Shown piece after piece: positions 51,402-61,375 of a stretch of DNA of 64,000 nucleotides (position 1 is its first letter; every line of letters begins with the position of its first letter). Source of the stretch: Ignavibacteriales bacterium (GTDB taxonomy: Bacteria; Bacteroidota; Ignavibacteria; Ignavibacteriales; Ignavibacteriaceae). The notes below the pieces were generated by a model, which saw nothing but the letters and a program-made list of their open reading frames with translations, was not told the origin of the DNA and did not search any database. Both the position numbers and the translations under genes were made by a program. The DNA lies in NCBI GenBank assembly GCA_016714125.1, contig JADJNX010000006.1, forward strand, positions 1 to 64,000, given 5' to 3'.

Positions 51402-52444
51402 AAATTGCAGTAACGGGCTTAAATGCCACTGATAATCCGGGTCCTGGGATTCCGGTAATGCGGAGTCTCCAAGAGGGAGGATTCGACGATCTTAAATTGA
51501 TCGGACTTATCTACGATTCCCTCGAGCCGGGGATTTATATGGATAATGCCGCTGACGTATGTTATCAGATTCCATATCCCTCGAGCGGGCTTGAATCCCT
51601 TTATGAAAGAATAGCTTACATCCACAGTATCGAAAAATTCGATATGTTGATTCCCACTCTCGACAGTGAGTTATATGGATTTGTAAAACTTGAACCCAGG
51701 CTGAATGCCCTTGGTATCAAAACATTTCTGCCAACTCTGGATCAGTTGAATATCAGAGGTAAGGACAAACTTTTAGGTTTTTGTAAAGCAAATGGCATAC
51801 ATGTTCCTAAAAACACACTTGCCACATCACTTCACGATCTCTATTCAATTCCTTCAGACTTCACATACCCTGTTGTGATTAAAGGGATATTTTATGAAGC
51901 TTATATTGCAAACAATTTTGAAGAGGCAACCGGCTTTTTCAAAAAGCTTGCCAACAAGTGGGGATATCCGATCATAATTCAGGAATATATAAAAGGGAGC
52001 GAGTATAATGTAGTGGCTCTTGGTGATGGTGAAGGTGGAATGACCGGTGCCGTCCCGATGAAAAAGCTATACATTACTGACAAAGGAAAAGGATGGTCGG
52101 GAGTGACCATTACAGAACCTGCGTTGTTGGAGATTTCACAAAAAGTGATCTCCAAAATTTCGTGGAAAAGCGGAATGGAACTTGAGTTTATGAAGTCGGA
52201 AACCACAGGAGAGTATTATCTTCTTGAGATCAACCCAAGGTTTCCAGCATGGGTCTATCTGGCCCCGGGGGCAGGACAAAACCTCCCCGCGGCGATGGTA
52301 AAAATGGCGTTTGGTGAAAAAATTAAACCATTCGACCACTACACAATTGGAAAAATGTTCGTAAGATGTTCGTGGGATCTACTCGCTGATGTCTCTAAAC
52401 TTGCCCAAATTTCCACATTAGGAGTTTTAGATAATGGAAAATAA
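51398..52444 (+). CDS. ATP-grasp carboxylate-amine ligase
   Basis: 348 residues, intact. An N-terminal pre-ATP-grasp Rossmann part (MKIAVTGLNATDNPGPGIPV) is followed by the ATP-binding strand YPVVIKGIFYEAYI, the QEYIKGSEYNVVA hinge and the metal-binding end MELEFMKS and YLLEINPRFPAWVYLA (Glu and Asn ligands). These enzymes join a carboxylate to an amine using ATP through an acyl phosphate. The layout is closest to carbamoyl-phosphate-synthase-like/amino-acid ligase members. It overlaps both neighbours: ATGA with pqqD upstream and 11 bases with the decarboxylase downstream. The product is unknown. Confidence 0.85.
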   Translation: MKIAVTGLNATDNPGPGIPVMRSLQEGGFDDLKLIGLIYDSLEPGIYMDNAADVCYQIPYPSSGLESLYERIAYIHSIEKFDMLIPTLDSELYGFVKLEPRLNALGIKTFLPTLDQLNIRGKDKLLGFCKANGIHVPKNTLATSLHDLYSIPSDFTYPVVIKGIFYEAYIANNFEEATGFFKKLANKWGYPIIIQEYIKGSEYNVVALGDGEGGMTGAVPMKKLYITDKGKGWSGVTITEPALLEISQKVISKISWKSGMELEFMKSETTGEYYLLEINPRFPAWVYLAPGAGQNLPAAMVKMAFGEKIKPFDHYTIGKMFVRCSWDLLADVSKLAQISTLGVLDNGK

Positions 52445-53793
52445 AAAAAGATATGAACGCCCCGTCGTTCTAAAACAATTCTCCGGATTTATGAATAAAT
52501 TTGGATCCAGACCAACGACAGCAACCAGAACTGAGGTTGATGGTGTTCCTGTTAACGAACTCGTTGAAAAATACGGGTCCCCTCTTTTTGTAATATCAGA
52601 AAGAAAAATACGGGAAACCAAAGAAGAGCAAACAGGATTTTTAAAACGCGCTACCCCAAGGTGCAGTTTGCCTGGTCATACAAAACCAATTACCTGAATG
52701 CAGTCTGTTCAGTCTTCCATCAGGAAGGATCGTGGGCAGAAGTGGTGTCAGGTTTTGAATATAATAAAGCCCGCTCTCTTGGAGTAAAGGAGAACACATC
52801 ATATTTAATGGTCCCGACAAAGATAAACCTGCCCTGAGGAGAGCGATTTCCGAGGGATCAAAAATCCATATCGACCATTTTGATGAATTGTATGATATAA
52901 TTGAAATTGCCGCTGAGCTGGACAAAAAGGCTATTGTTGCCATTAGAGTTAATATGGATACAGGCATCTACCCAAAATGGGACAGATTTGGATTCAATTA
53001 TGAAAATGGTGAAGCAAAACAGGCACTCAGAAGAATTATGACATCGCCGGGGCTTAAACTCACCGGACTTCATACTCATATTGGCACTTATATGATGAGT
53101 GTTGATGCTTATAAAATAGCTGCTGATAAAATGGTTGAACTTGCCGGATGGCTTAAAAAAGAGTATGACCATATTCTTGATTATATCGATTTGGGTGGTG
53201 GTTTTCCTTCAAACAACACTCTAAATGGTCAATATCTACCTGCAGAGCAGATACTCCCTACACTTGAACAGTTTGCGGATGCGATCACAACCTCGTTGTT
53301 GGAATTGCCTTACCCAAAAGACGAACTACCTGTTCTTTTCCTCGAAACCGGAAGAGCCTTGATTGACGATGCGGCTAACCTTATTTCAACAGTGCTTGCA
53401 ATGAAAAGGCTTTCTGATGGAAGAAGAGCAATGATAATTGATGCCGGAGTAAATCTTTTATTTACAAAATTTTGGTATAAACATCAGATAACCCCTGCTC
53501 AGGATGGTGGAATGATGACAGAAGAGACCGCAATTTATGGTCCTCTCTGTATGAATATCGATGTAATGGCAGAGAGTATCACCCTTCCCGTAATGAAAAA
53601 GGGCGATAAGGTGGTGATTGACTATGTTGGGGCTTATGATATGACCCAATGGATGCAATTTATTCAGATGAGACCAAATGTTGTAATGATTATGGAGGAT
53701 AAATCGATTGAATTGATCCGTGAAGCTGAATCGCTTGAATACCTGGCTCAAAACGAAAAACTCCCGGAAAAACTAAAAACTTTCAAAATTTAA
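52434..53793 (+). CDS. LysA/ODC-family PLP-dependent decarboxylase (frameshifted)
   Basis: About 452 residues from frames 52434-52640, 52640-52790 and 52790-53793. The alanine-racemase-like barrel holds SPLFVISERKIR, the PLP Lys in FAWSYKTNYL (seen only in the shifted frame), HTHIGT, DLGGGFPS and FLETGRALI. The C-terminal sheet has GPLCMNIDVM (family pattern GPLCxxxD) and GAYDMTQWMQF. The fold and catalytic Cys/Asp fit diaminopimelate, ornithine or arginine decarboxylases, but the flanking residues differ from housekeeping LysA (EPGR is ETGR), so a special substrate is likely. It could decarboxylate an amino acid, perhaps one end of a peptide made by the ligase upstream; this is inference. 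Confidence 0.8.
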
Positions 53794-53803
53794 GGATTAT
53801 AGT

Positions 53804-55940
53804 TTGAAGTTTTTTTGTTAATTCGATCCTCTTCAGTTATTCGCAGATACTTTTTCGAACAGAAGGTGGTTGGGGGCATTAGTCCTCGCAGCCACCTTTG
53901 TATCTCCGAAAATAGGTCTGATGTCTCTGCTTGGGGTAATTCTCAGTAATTACTCTGCACATTTATTGAAGTTTGAGACAACAAAGATAGAATCAGGATT
54001 CTACGGATTTAACGGTATCCTCTTTGGCGCTGCAACTGTGTATTATTATCAGTTGTCACCACTCTTCCTTCTGCTCATTCCACTATTTATTGTTATTACC
54101 TTTTTGATCGCGGCAGTTCTTGAGAACCATCTTGCAGTAACTTTTAATCTGCCCGGGCTCAGTCTTCCTTTTATTATTTCTCTGTTTGTTTATCTGATTT
54201 TTCTTGCGAATTATCAAGATTTGCAGTATGCTGTTAATTTTACAGATGAGAAGATGTTTGAGTTTTTCCCGCTCATCGTGAAGAATTTTTTCAAGTCGCT
54301 TGCTCTGATCTATTTCCAGCCAAATATTCTGACAGGGATAGTGATTGCTGCAGGGCTACTTGTCTTTTCCCGTGCACTTTTTGTTCTCAGCATCTCCTCT
54401 TATCTGATCTCAGGATTTGTGCTTCAAGCTATACTTCCTGCTCAGGCAGAGAGTTTGATGGTAATTGTGGGATTTAATTCGATTCTTACTGCATTTGCAC
54501 TTGGTGGAAGTCTTGTTCTCCCTTCGGGGAAAAGTTTCCTGCTTGCCATGCTCGCCACTCCGTTGGTTGTTATCTTTACAGGTTTCTTTTCAGTGCTTTT
54601 AATAAAATCGGGACTTCCGGTTTTGGTGTTGCCTTTCAATTTTATCACTTTGGCCACAATTTACAGTTTGAAGTTCCGGAAGGATCAGACGGAACTGGTT
54701 CTGCTATATTTTAAACCGGGGTCACCTGAAGAGAATCTTTATTTCCACCAAAACAAACAATCAAGGTTTGAGAATTTTAAATTTTTCTTCCCTGAATTGC
54801 CGGTTTGGGGAGAGTGGACTATTTCCCAGGCACATGATGGAGAACATACCCACAAAGATAAATGGCGTTATGCCTGGGATTTCATATTAACCGAAAACGG
54901 GGAACAATATGAAAACGAAGGTGATTTGGTAGAGGACTATTTTTGTTATGGTTTACCCGTTTGTTCACCTCTTTCAGGAAAGGTTGTCACTGTTGTTGAC
55001 GGAATTCCCGACAATACGATAGGAGAAGCCAATATTGAAAAGAACTGGGGAAATACAATTGTAATTGATCACAGCGAAGGGCTTTTTTCGGCATTGTCGC
55101 ACCTGAAACCCGGGTCGATAAAAGTAAAAGAGGGTGAAATAGTTGATAAGGGAGATATTATCGCAGCCTGCGGAAACAGCGGCAGGTCGCCATACCCACA
55201 CCTTCATTTCCAGTTTCAGACCGATGATACAATCGGCGGATTTATACATAAATTCCCGTTCGCATTTTACCTCGAAAAGAGGGATGAAAAACTTGGTCTA
55301 AAAACCTTGACTACCCATTGGTGAATTCAGTTGTTCAGAACCTTGAGAAACATAAATTCTTGCCAAGGCATTTGAGTTTAAACTTGGGGAGTCGTTCCGG
55401 TTTGAGTATAAACTGGATGGAAAAACAATTGATGAAGAATGGACAGTAAAAATAGATATTTACAACGCAAAGTATATTGAATCGAGTGCCGGTGGTTTTG
55501 CATATATTTACAATTCCGGTAAAGTTTTCTACTTTAGCAGTTTTACAGGGAACAAAAACTGTTCGCTATACTATTTTTATCTTGCATCCATGCAGGCACC
55601 ATTAAGTTTCCACGAAGATCTTGAATGGCAAGATTCATATAGTGTTGCAGAATTGCCAACCGGTTTTGTTAGATATCTTTCCGAATTTTTTATCTTTTTT
55701 GGAAGTTTTCTTTCTGCAACCGGAAAATTCAGATATAGAAAAGATGAAGATAAAAATTCAATAATTCTCGAAAGTGAAATTTTCCTGCACGGTAAAAATC
55801 TCTTTTCATGGTACGGTAAAGATTTTAAAACCTCCGTTAATGTAAACTCCGATGGAATCATCGATTGGTTCAGTTTCAAAAATGGAGATAAAGAAGAAGT
55901 GTTTGTTAAAAGAATTAAAAAAGAAGAGGAAACAAGATGA
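53804..55940 (+). CDS. Urea-transporter-like membrane protein fused to an M23 peptidase domain (frameshifted)
   Basis: About 711 residues. A TTG at 53804, with AAGGA seven bases upstream, begins KFFVNSILFSYSQILF; two T-run frame changes before 53870 join it to NRRWLGALVLAATF. Residues to about 290 are an SLC14/UT-type membrane domain with paired repeats (FYGFNGILFGAATVYYY and VGFNSILTAFALGG). Residues about 310-500 are an M23/LytM domain: HTHKDKWRYAWDF, PVCSPLSGKVVTVVDG, NTIVIDH, LSHLKPGS, GNSGRSPYPHLHFQF with the HxH zinc site. A third beta-rich domain (to 55940) continues after frame changes at 55320-55375. Urea is the family substrate; the fused peptidase suggests a peptide or wall-linked ligand instead. 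The stop overlaps the next gene (ATGA). Confidence 0.8.
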
Positions 55941-56608
55941 AAAAATTTGCTGCTTTAAGCATAATGGCAATAGTTGTAATTATGGGCTTTTTGCCGTTGA
56001 TATCATCTCACAGGTGCAAAAAGACTTAAAATGGGCTTTTAATCAATCGATCGACCTCGAAAAAGAGGGAAAAGAAAGAGGCAATTGCCGTTTTGGACGA
56101 GTTTTATGCACTAAATAAAACTAATTACCTGCTGAATCTGAGGCTTGGGTATCTTCATTATCAGGATACTGCCTTTACAAAATCGATTTCATTTTATGAG
56201 TCGGCTATTAAATTGAGCCCTGCGAGTGTTGAAGCAAGACTTGGGTTGCGCCTCCCTTTAGTAAAAAATAATCAATGGGCAAAAGTTGAGGAACTCTACA
56301 ATCAGATACTAAAACTTGATCCAAACAACAAAGAAGCAAACCTGCGTCTGGGCCAGATGTATTATTACAATGGGCTGGAGAAATTTAAGGAATCGTTTAA
56401 CAAGGCAAAACCGCTTTGGGAAAAATCAAAATTTTATCTTGAAAAGGTCATTAATCCTTATCCATCAGATTATGAGACCAACCTCGCTTATGGTTATACA
56501 ATGTATGCACTTGGATACAATGATAAAGCCAGAGAATGTTTTAACAATGTCTTGATGGTCAGCAAAGGCGACACTCTTGCAATTCAGGGGCTGGGTCTTA
56601 TTAAATGA
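55937..56608 (+). CDS. TPR-repeat periplasmic protein (frameshifted)
   Basis: The ATG at 55937 (overlapping the previous stop) opens MKKFAALSIMAIVVIMGFF, a signal or anchor, and frame changes near 55995 and 56070 lead to LKWAFNQSIDLEKEGKEKEAIAVLDEFY. Three to four tetratricopeptide repeats follow (LNLRLGYLHYQDTAFTKSIS; WAKVEELYNQILKLDPNNKE; LAYGYTMYALGYNDKARECF). About 223 residues. It probably acts as a scaffold between the inner-membrane fusion protein upstream and the beta-barrel downstream, with which it overlaps by four bases. No specific family is recognised. Confidence 0.75.
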
Positions 56609-57437
56609 GAAAAACAACGTTTATTATTCTTCTGATGTTCTCGGGGATATATGCGGATTCACTTCAGGTTTACACTTCCTTTTTTGGTACATACGGCAGT
56701 TACTCAGATGGTACCGGTTCGAAGGCAGGCTCAGCTTATGTAACGTTGGGGTTGAACTATAGACATCATCTAACCCTTGGATATGACTATCTGAATAAAG
56801 ATGGTGGGTCGTGGAATTACAATCAGCAACTTGGTACAGCAGGCACAACCCTAAACTTCGATCCGCTTTATGTAAAAGCATCTTATGGACACATAAAGGG
56901 GAAGTACGATGATACAACAGGATATATTTCCTATGATTATCTGAATATTTACAGTGCAGAACTGTTATACAGGGTGAATGCATTTTATTTTGGTGCAGGG
57001 GTGAACCATCTCTATCTTAACGGTTTCGAAAAGAGAAGTGTTAATACTTACCAGGCAAGAATCGATTATTATGGTGGATATATCTGGTACCTCTCAATTC
57101 GTCCTGCATTTACCATGTTATCAACCGACAACGCTGTTGCAACGGGCAACGGAGGGAAAAACAAGAGAAATCTTTTTTCTTTGGGAATGAAGTTCAATTA
57201 TTTGCTTACTCCGGGTTGGGTTGCAAAGGTTGGCGGGTCAGTGGGTAACAGAGCATATTATTACGATAATGATTTTTTACTATCTATAATCAGGATGAGA
57301 CTCAGGAAATGATGCTTTCAGCAGGAGTTGAGTACTGGCCATCATGGAATGTTTTAATTAATTTGGGATATCAGCATAATGAATTTGATGGTTACGATGT
57401 AAATTATTTAATTGCAGGTGTAAAAATTAGCTGGTAG
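56605..57437 (+). CDS. Outer-membrane beta-barrel protein (frameshifted)
   Basis: Signal peptide MRKTTFIILLMFSGIYA, then alternating amphipathic strands rich in Tyr and Gly (YVTLGLNYRHHLTLGYDYL, LYVKASYGHIKG, AELLYRVNAFYFGAGVNHLYL). The frame is lost near 57270; one base change gives LTIYNQDETQEMMLSAGVEYWPSWNVLIN and an aromatic end VKISW at 57437. About 277 residues. A TPR protein followed by a barrel recalls the YaiO pairing, but I cannot confirm that family. It would be the outer-membrane part of the operon. Confidence 0.7.
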
Positions 57438-57441
57438 TCAA

Positions 57442-58331
57442 ATCAAAATATTAATAACCGGAGCAGGTGGTTTCTTTGGTCAGGCTTTGTTACCTGAACT
57501 TGTAAGAGACCACACCGTTCATGCAATTTATCACAATACACCTCTGTTCCTTCCCCCATGCGGTTTTACAGTCGCAGACATAAGGGAGGGCTCTGCCCTA
57601 GCCTCAATTTTTAGTCAATTCCAACCAGAACTTGTTATCCATCTGGCAGGTATTACGGCCGTTTCTCATGCTTTGGCAATCACTGAAGGGGATGTAAAAG
57701 CCATAAATGTTACTGCTTCAGGAATACTCGCAAAACTTTCTCAAGAATACTCCGCAAAAATCATCTACACTTCAACAGATCTTGTCTATTCGGGAGATGA
57801 GGGCGGCATGGTTAAGGAGGAAGGGAAACTCAATCCTCTCTCCCTTTACGCTTCAACCAAACTTGAAGGCGAGACTGCAGTAAGGGGTGCAACCGATGAC
57901 TATTTAATTCTGCGACTTGCCCTGATGTACGGGTTTTCTAACGGGAAAGTTAAATCCTTTTTTCAGGAGGCATATAACAAGGTAAAGTCGGGACAAAAAG
58001 TTGTGTTGTTTGAAGATCAGTACAGGTCTTCACTGTCAGTCCTTGATGCTGCCGGGATGATGAAAAAACTTGTTACTACAGAACAGAATTATAAGTTACT
58101 CAATTTTGGCTCGGGAGAACGCACTTCACGAGCACAACTTTTACCCGTTTTGTCCAAAAAGCCGGACTTGATGAAAGTCTTCTCGAAATTCGCTCACTGA
58201 AAGATTTTCCCATGCTCCCGCAGGTGGAGGATGTATCACTTGACATCTCAAAATTGGTTTCGCTGGGAATCACCCCGATGTCAGTTGATAAATCATTGGA
58301 TGAAACAGTTAAAAATTTAATAAAATACTAA
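57442..58331 (+). CDS. NAD-dependent SDR, dTDP-4-dehydrorhamnose-reductase-like (frameshifted)
   Basis: KILITGAGGFFGQALLPEL begins the Rossmann fold right after the barrel gene. The start codon is unclear: ATC stands at 57442, perhaps a misread ATG. Motifs: PELVIHLAGITAVSHA, IIYTSTDLVYSGDEG, then Tyr/Lys in SLYASTKLEGE and ILRLALMYGF. A frame change near 58140 replaces the false end KVFSKFAH by FVQKAGLDESLLEIRSLK, and the gene ends with VKNLIKY at 58331. About 297 residues, as in RfbD-type reductases. It could complete the deoxysugar route begun by rfbB, or act on the operon's product. Confidence 0.78.
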
Positions 58332-58414
58332 GTCACAAAGAATCATTTTCCCAGTAGAGGTGTTACAACGATATTGTGATTTAATTTAATCGAAGAATCA
58401 ATAGATGAACCCAC

Positions 58415-59271
58415 ATGAACAATTATTGGGGAGCCCACACCTCAATTCAGGGTGGAGTTACCGCCTCAATTCCCCTCGCAGAGAAACTTGGTTTTTTAGC
58501 AATGCAGATTTTCACAAAAAATAACAATCGTTGGTTTGCCCCCCCACTTAAAGAGGAAGACGCGGCAAAATTCAAAGAAGAGCTAAAAAAAACGGGGATA
58601 AAGTTTGTAATGGCTCACGATTCATATCTTATTAATCTCGGTGCACCATCGGATGAGATGTTTAACAAGTCTGTGGATGCCATGGTGGACGAACTACAGC
58701 GGTGTGAGGTGTTGGGTATCCCACAGCTAAATTTCCATCCCGGAGCTCACCTTGGTGAAGGAGAAGAATTTGGAGTAAGAAGAATTGCATCAGCACTGGA
58801 TATCATTCATGACAGAACTGCCGACTTCAAAGTTAAAAGCATGATCGAACTAACCGCCGGACAGGGCTCGGCAATCGGTTACAAATTTGAACACGCAAGG
58901 GATATCATCTCATTAGTGAGGGAACCGGAAAGAATGTCGGTTTGTATCGATACGGCTCATATTTTTGCTGCCGGATATGATATAAAAGACCCGGAAAAAT
59001 ATGAGACAGTGATTCTGGATTTTGACAGGATTATTGGTCTCGACCGTCTGCAGGCGTTCCACTTTAACGACAGCAAAAAACCCCTCGGTAGCAGAGTTGA
59101 TCGACATGAAAACATAGGGGATGGGTTCATCGGACTTGAGGGTTTTAGGAATCTTCTGAACGACAAAAGACTGTTGCATATCCCCAAAATACTCGAAACC
59201 CCAAAGGTAAAGAACAACTCGAAGACCTTGAAAATCTCGCAAGACTCAGAAGCCTGATTGCTATTACTTAA
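58415..59271 (+). CDS. nfo: Deoxyribonuclease IV (AP endonuclease)
   Basis: About 285 residues. TIM-barrel Nfo family: WGAHTSIQGG, MAHDSYLINLG, LNFHPGAHLG (zinc His), MIELTAGQGSAIG (zinc Glu), VCIDTAHIFAAGYDI (Asp, His) and FHFNDSKKPLGSRVDRHENIGDG. The raw frame ends at 59257 with an off-family tail; one base near 59205 restores KGKEQLEDLENLARLRSLI and a stop at 59271. It cuts abasic and oxidised sites in DNA repair. It lies 83 bases after the SDR and is convergent with dnaB. Confidence 0.93.
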
Positions 59272-59344
59272 ATCGGGTTTGGATTTCCCGGGATGGATTT
59301 TGATCGTAAAGTCATAAGGAGTTAACGTCCGATTGCCGCTGCAA

Positions 59345-60733
59345 TTAAAAGTTTGGGGTAATTGGCGGGGGGGGGGGGGCGTGTTGAAAACGGAGTTTTA
59401 CATCGCCGACTGGTCCGTTTCTGTGTTTTGCAATGATAACTTCGGCGATTCCTTTGAGGGAATTACCATCGGTATCCACTTCCTTCCCATAATATTCAGG
59501 TCTGTGAATAAACATCACCACATCCGCATCCTGTTCGATTGAACCCGACTCACGAAGATCGGAGAGCATCGGTTTTTTGTCCACTCTTTTTTCCGATTCA
59601 CGGTTTAACTGCGAAAGTGCAATTATAGGGATATCCAGATCTTTTGCAAGTCCTTTTAGAGATCGGGAGATCATTGAAATTTCCCTCTCACGGCTTTCAG
59701 AATCGTTATGCCCCTGCATCAACTGGAGATAATCGATCACAATCAGTTTAATTCCATATTCCGATTTTAATCTTCTTGATTTTGCTCTGATTTCGAGTAC
59801 AGTTTGTCCAGGAACATCATCAATATAGATTGGAGCATCAGCGAGTTTTGCACCATATTTTGCGAGTCTGGCGCTATCCTCAGGGCTCATCCTGCCTTTT
59901 CTTATTACCTGTCCTGATATCCTGGCTTCACCACAAATAAGTCGGGTTACAAGCTGAGTTGTAGCCATTTCAAGCGAAAAAACGGCAACAGGAAGTTTAA
60001 AATCTACTGCGGCATTTCTTGCAAAAGCGAGTGCAAGTGCGGTCTTTCCCATTGATGGTCGTGCTGCAAGAATAATAAGATCAGAGTTTTGGAACCCGCC
60101 AAGAATTTCATCAAGGTCGTAAAATCCAGTTGGAACGCCTACAACTCCTGCGGCATTTCGTGTATGAACTATCTCGATATACTCCATAGTCTGTGTAACA
60201 GCCCTTTTCATATCGATATAGGTTTTTTTCGACCGGGTTTCCGATATCTGAAAAATTTTCGATTCAGCTTCATCAAGTATCTTGAGGGCAGTATCTTCAG
60301 CCTGGTATGCCCTGTTGGCAATTCCGTGAGAGACTGAAATAAGGTCGCGAAGCAGCTTCTTTTCAATGAGGATTTTTAACAGGTATTCAACATTTGCGGC
60401 TGATGAAATGTTATTGCTCAATTCGGAGAGGAAAGTAAGTCCACCAACTTCGTCAAGCTTTTTAACCCGCATCAATTCATTAAAAACCGTGGAAACATCA
60501 ATCGGTTCGCGTTCATTATAAAGAGTAACAATGGCAGAGAAAATGGTTTGGTGGTTGGGTTTATAAAACGCATCCTTGTCGATAACGGCGATCGCTTTGT
60601 TAATTGCTTCGGGGTCTATCAGGATGGCGCCAAGCACCAATTGTTCTATTTCAACAGAATGGGGAGGTTGAAGTGCTGCCGGTAAAAAGCTGGCAATATT
60701 AAGTGCCAGTTCTTTTGTTTCTTGTTTACTCAT
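59345..60733 (-). CDS. dnaB: Replicative DNA helicase DnaB (C-terminus disturbed)
   Basis: 462 residues. The N-terminal DnaB domain (VEIEQLVLGAILIDPEAI; FNELMRVKKLDEVGGLTFL) is followed by a linker and the RecA-like domain, with Walker A at 224-231 (ARPSMGKT), FSLEMA, Walker B KLIVIDYLQLM, the Arg finger/His region ALSQLNRESEKR, DLRESGSIEQDADVV and AKHRNGPVGDVKLRF. The end QHAPPPPPITPNF is not family-like. It is coded by the 13-base G/C run at 59367-59379 and is probably a sequence error that hides the real C-terminus. It is the hexameric fork helicase and is essential. Confidence 0.95.
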   Translation of the reverse strand: MSKQETKELALNIASFLPAALQPPHSVEIEQLVLGAILIDPEAINKAIAVIDKDAFYKPNHQTIFSAIVTLYNEREPIDVSTVFNELMRVKKLDEVGGLTFLSELSNNISSAANVEYLLKILIEKKLLRDLISVSHGIANRAYQAEDTALKILDEAESKIFQISETRSKKTYIDMKRAVTQTMEYIEIVHTRNAAGVVGVPTGFYDLDEILGGFQNSDLIILAARPSMGKTALALAFARNAAVDFKLPVAVFSLEMATTQLVTRLICGEARISGQVIRKGRMSPEDSARLAKYGAKLADAPIYIDDVPGQTVLEIRAKSRRLKSEYGIKLIVIDYLQLMQGHNDSESREREISMISRSLKGLAKDLDIPIIALSQLNRESEKRVDKKPMLSDLRESGSIEQDADVVMFIHRPEYYGKEVDTDGNSLKGIAEVIIAKHRNGPVGDVKLRFQHAPPPPPITPNF

Positions 60734-60781
60734 TTTACTCGAAAATTAAAAAATCAGGAAAGGAAAGATAAACTATAATGA

Positions 60782-60813
60782 AGAAATGCAGTAATCCAAT
60801 AATGCAGAAATGG
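60782..60813. repeat. Octamer repeat, four units
   Basis: AGAAATGC, AGTAATCC, AATAATGC, AGAAATGG in direct succession, between dnaB and the divergent small-protein gene. The same degenerate unit builds both arms of the element at 63248-63371. Confidence 0.6.
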
Positions 60814-60899
60814 GGGACGAGGAATTTTTTAAACCGGTAAAAATTTTGTTAATTTGGAAAGACTTGTCGGTTTTTTTTGTAAATTAGAATCAGACAAAA

Positions 60900-61322
60900 T
60901 TGTCCTTTTTGGAAATTAGCTCAAACCCGGATCCCTTGATTAAAAAATTCACAATATCGTTGATTTTGGTCGTGATGACCTTGAACTATCTTAGGATAGT
61001 TGGGCCGTTTTTCGATTATGCGCTGAACTATGATTATATAGTCTCTGAATTGTGTGTAGAGAAGGATGAACCTGTCAACGATTGTTGCGGAAGTTGTGTT
61101 GTTTCCGATAATCTGACAACAATAATCGAAGATGAACAAGAGGATGCCTCCATACCCGGAAGCAGTCAACAAAAAAGTATTAAAGAGTTGATGCCTCATT
61201 TTCTGTTAACGAGACAAATCCCGGTGCTCAACTTCGGCTCAAAAATTCCCAACCACTTTGCAACCGTCGAAAATCCGGTAAAACGAGGACACAAGCCCGA
61301 CACACCACCTCCCAGAATTTAG
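60900..61322 (+). CDS. Cys-rich small membrane protein ahead of a TonB receptor
   Basis: 140 residues by the longest frame (TTG start at 60900; a shorter start within LIKKFTISLILVVMTLNYL is possible). One transmembrane helix (FTISLILVVMTLNYLRIVG) is followed by YDYIVSELCVEKDEPVNDCCGSC, then a polar tail that ends HKPDTPPPRI. The Cys pattern and the YDYIxxxLCxxKDxP context resemble a small family in Bacteroidota seen before TonB receptors or metal genes. I know it only as hypothetical proteins, usually with CNGKC in place of CCGSC. It may bind copper or another soft metal, or sense it for the receptor that starts 53 bases later. Confidence 0.65.
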   Translation: MSFLEISSNPDPLIKKFTISLILVVMTLNYLRIVGPFFDYALNYDYIVSELCVEKDEPVNDCCGSCVVSDNLTTIIEDEQEDASIPGSSQQKSIKELMPHFLLTRQIPVLNFGSKIPNHFATVENPVKRGHKPDTPPPRI

Positions 61323-61375
61323 TCCTTTAATTCTACTAATTGTTTTTGTTTTAAGAATTAAAAGTGAGGACTGGT

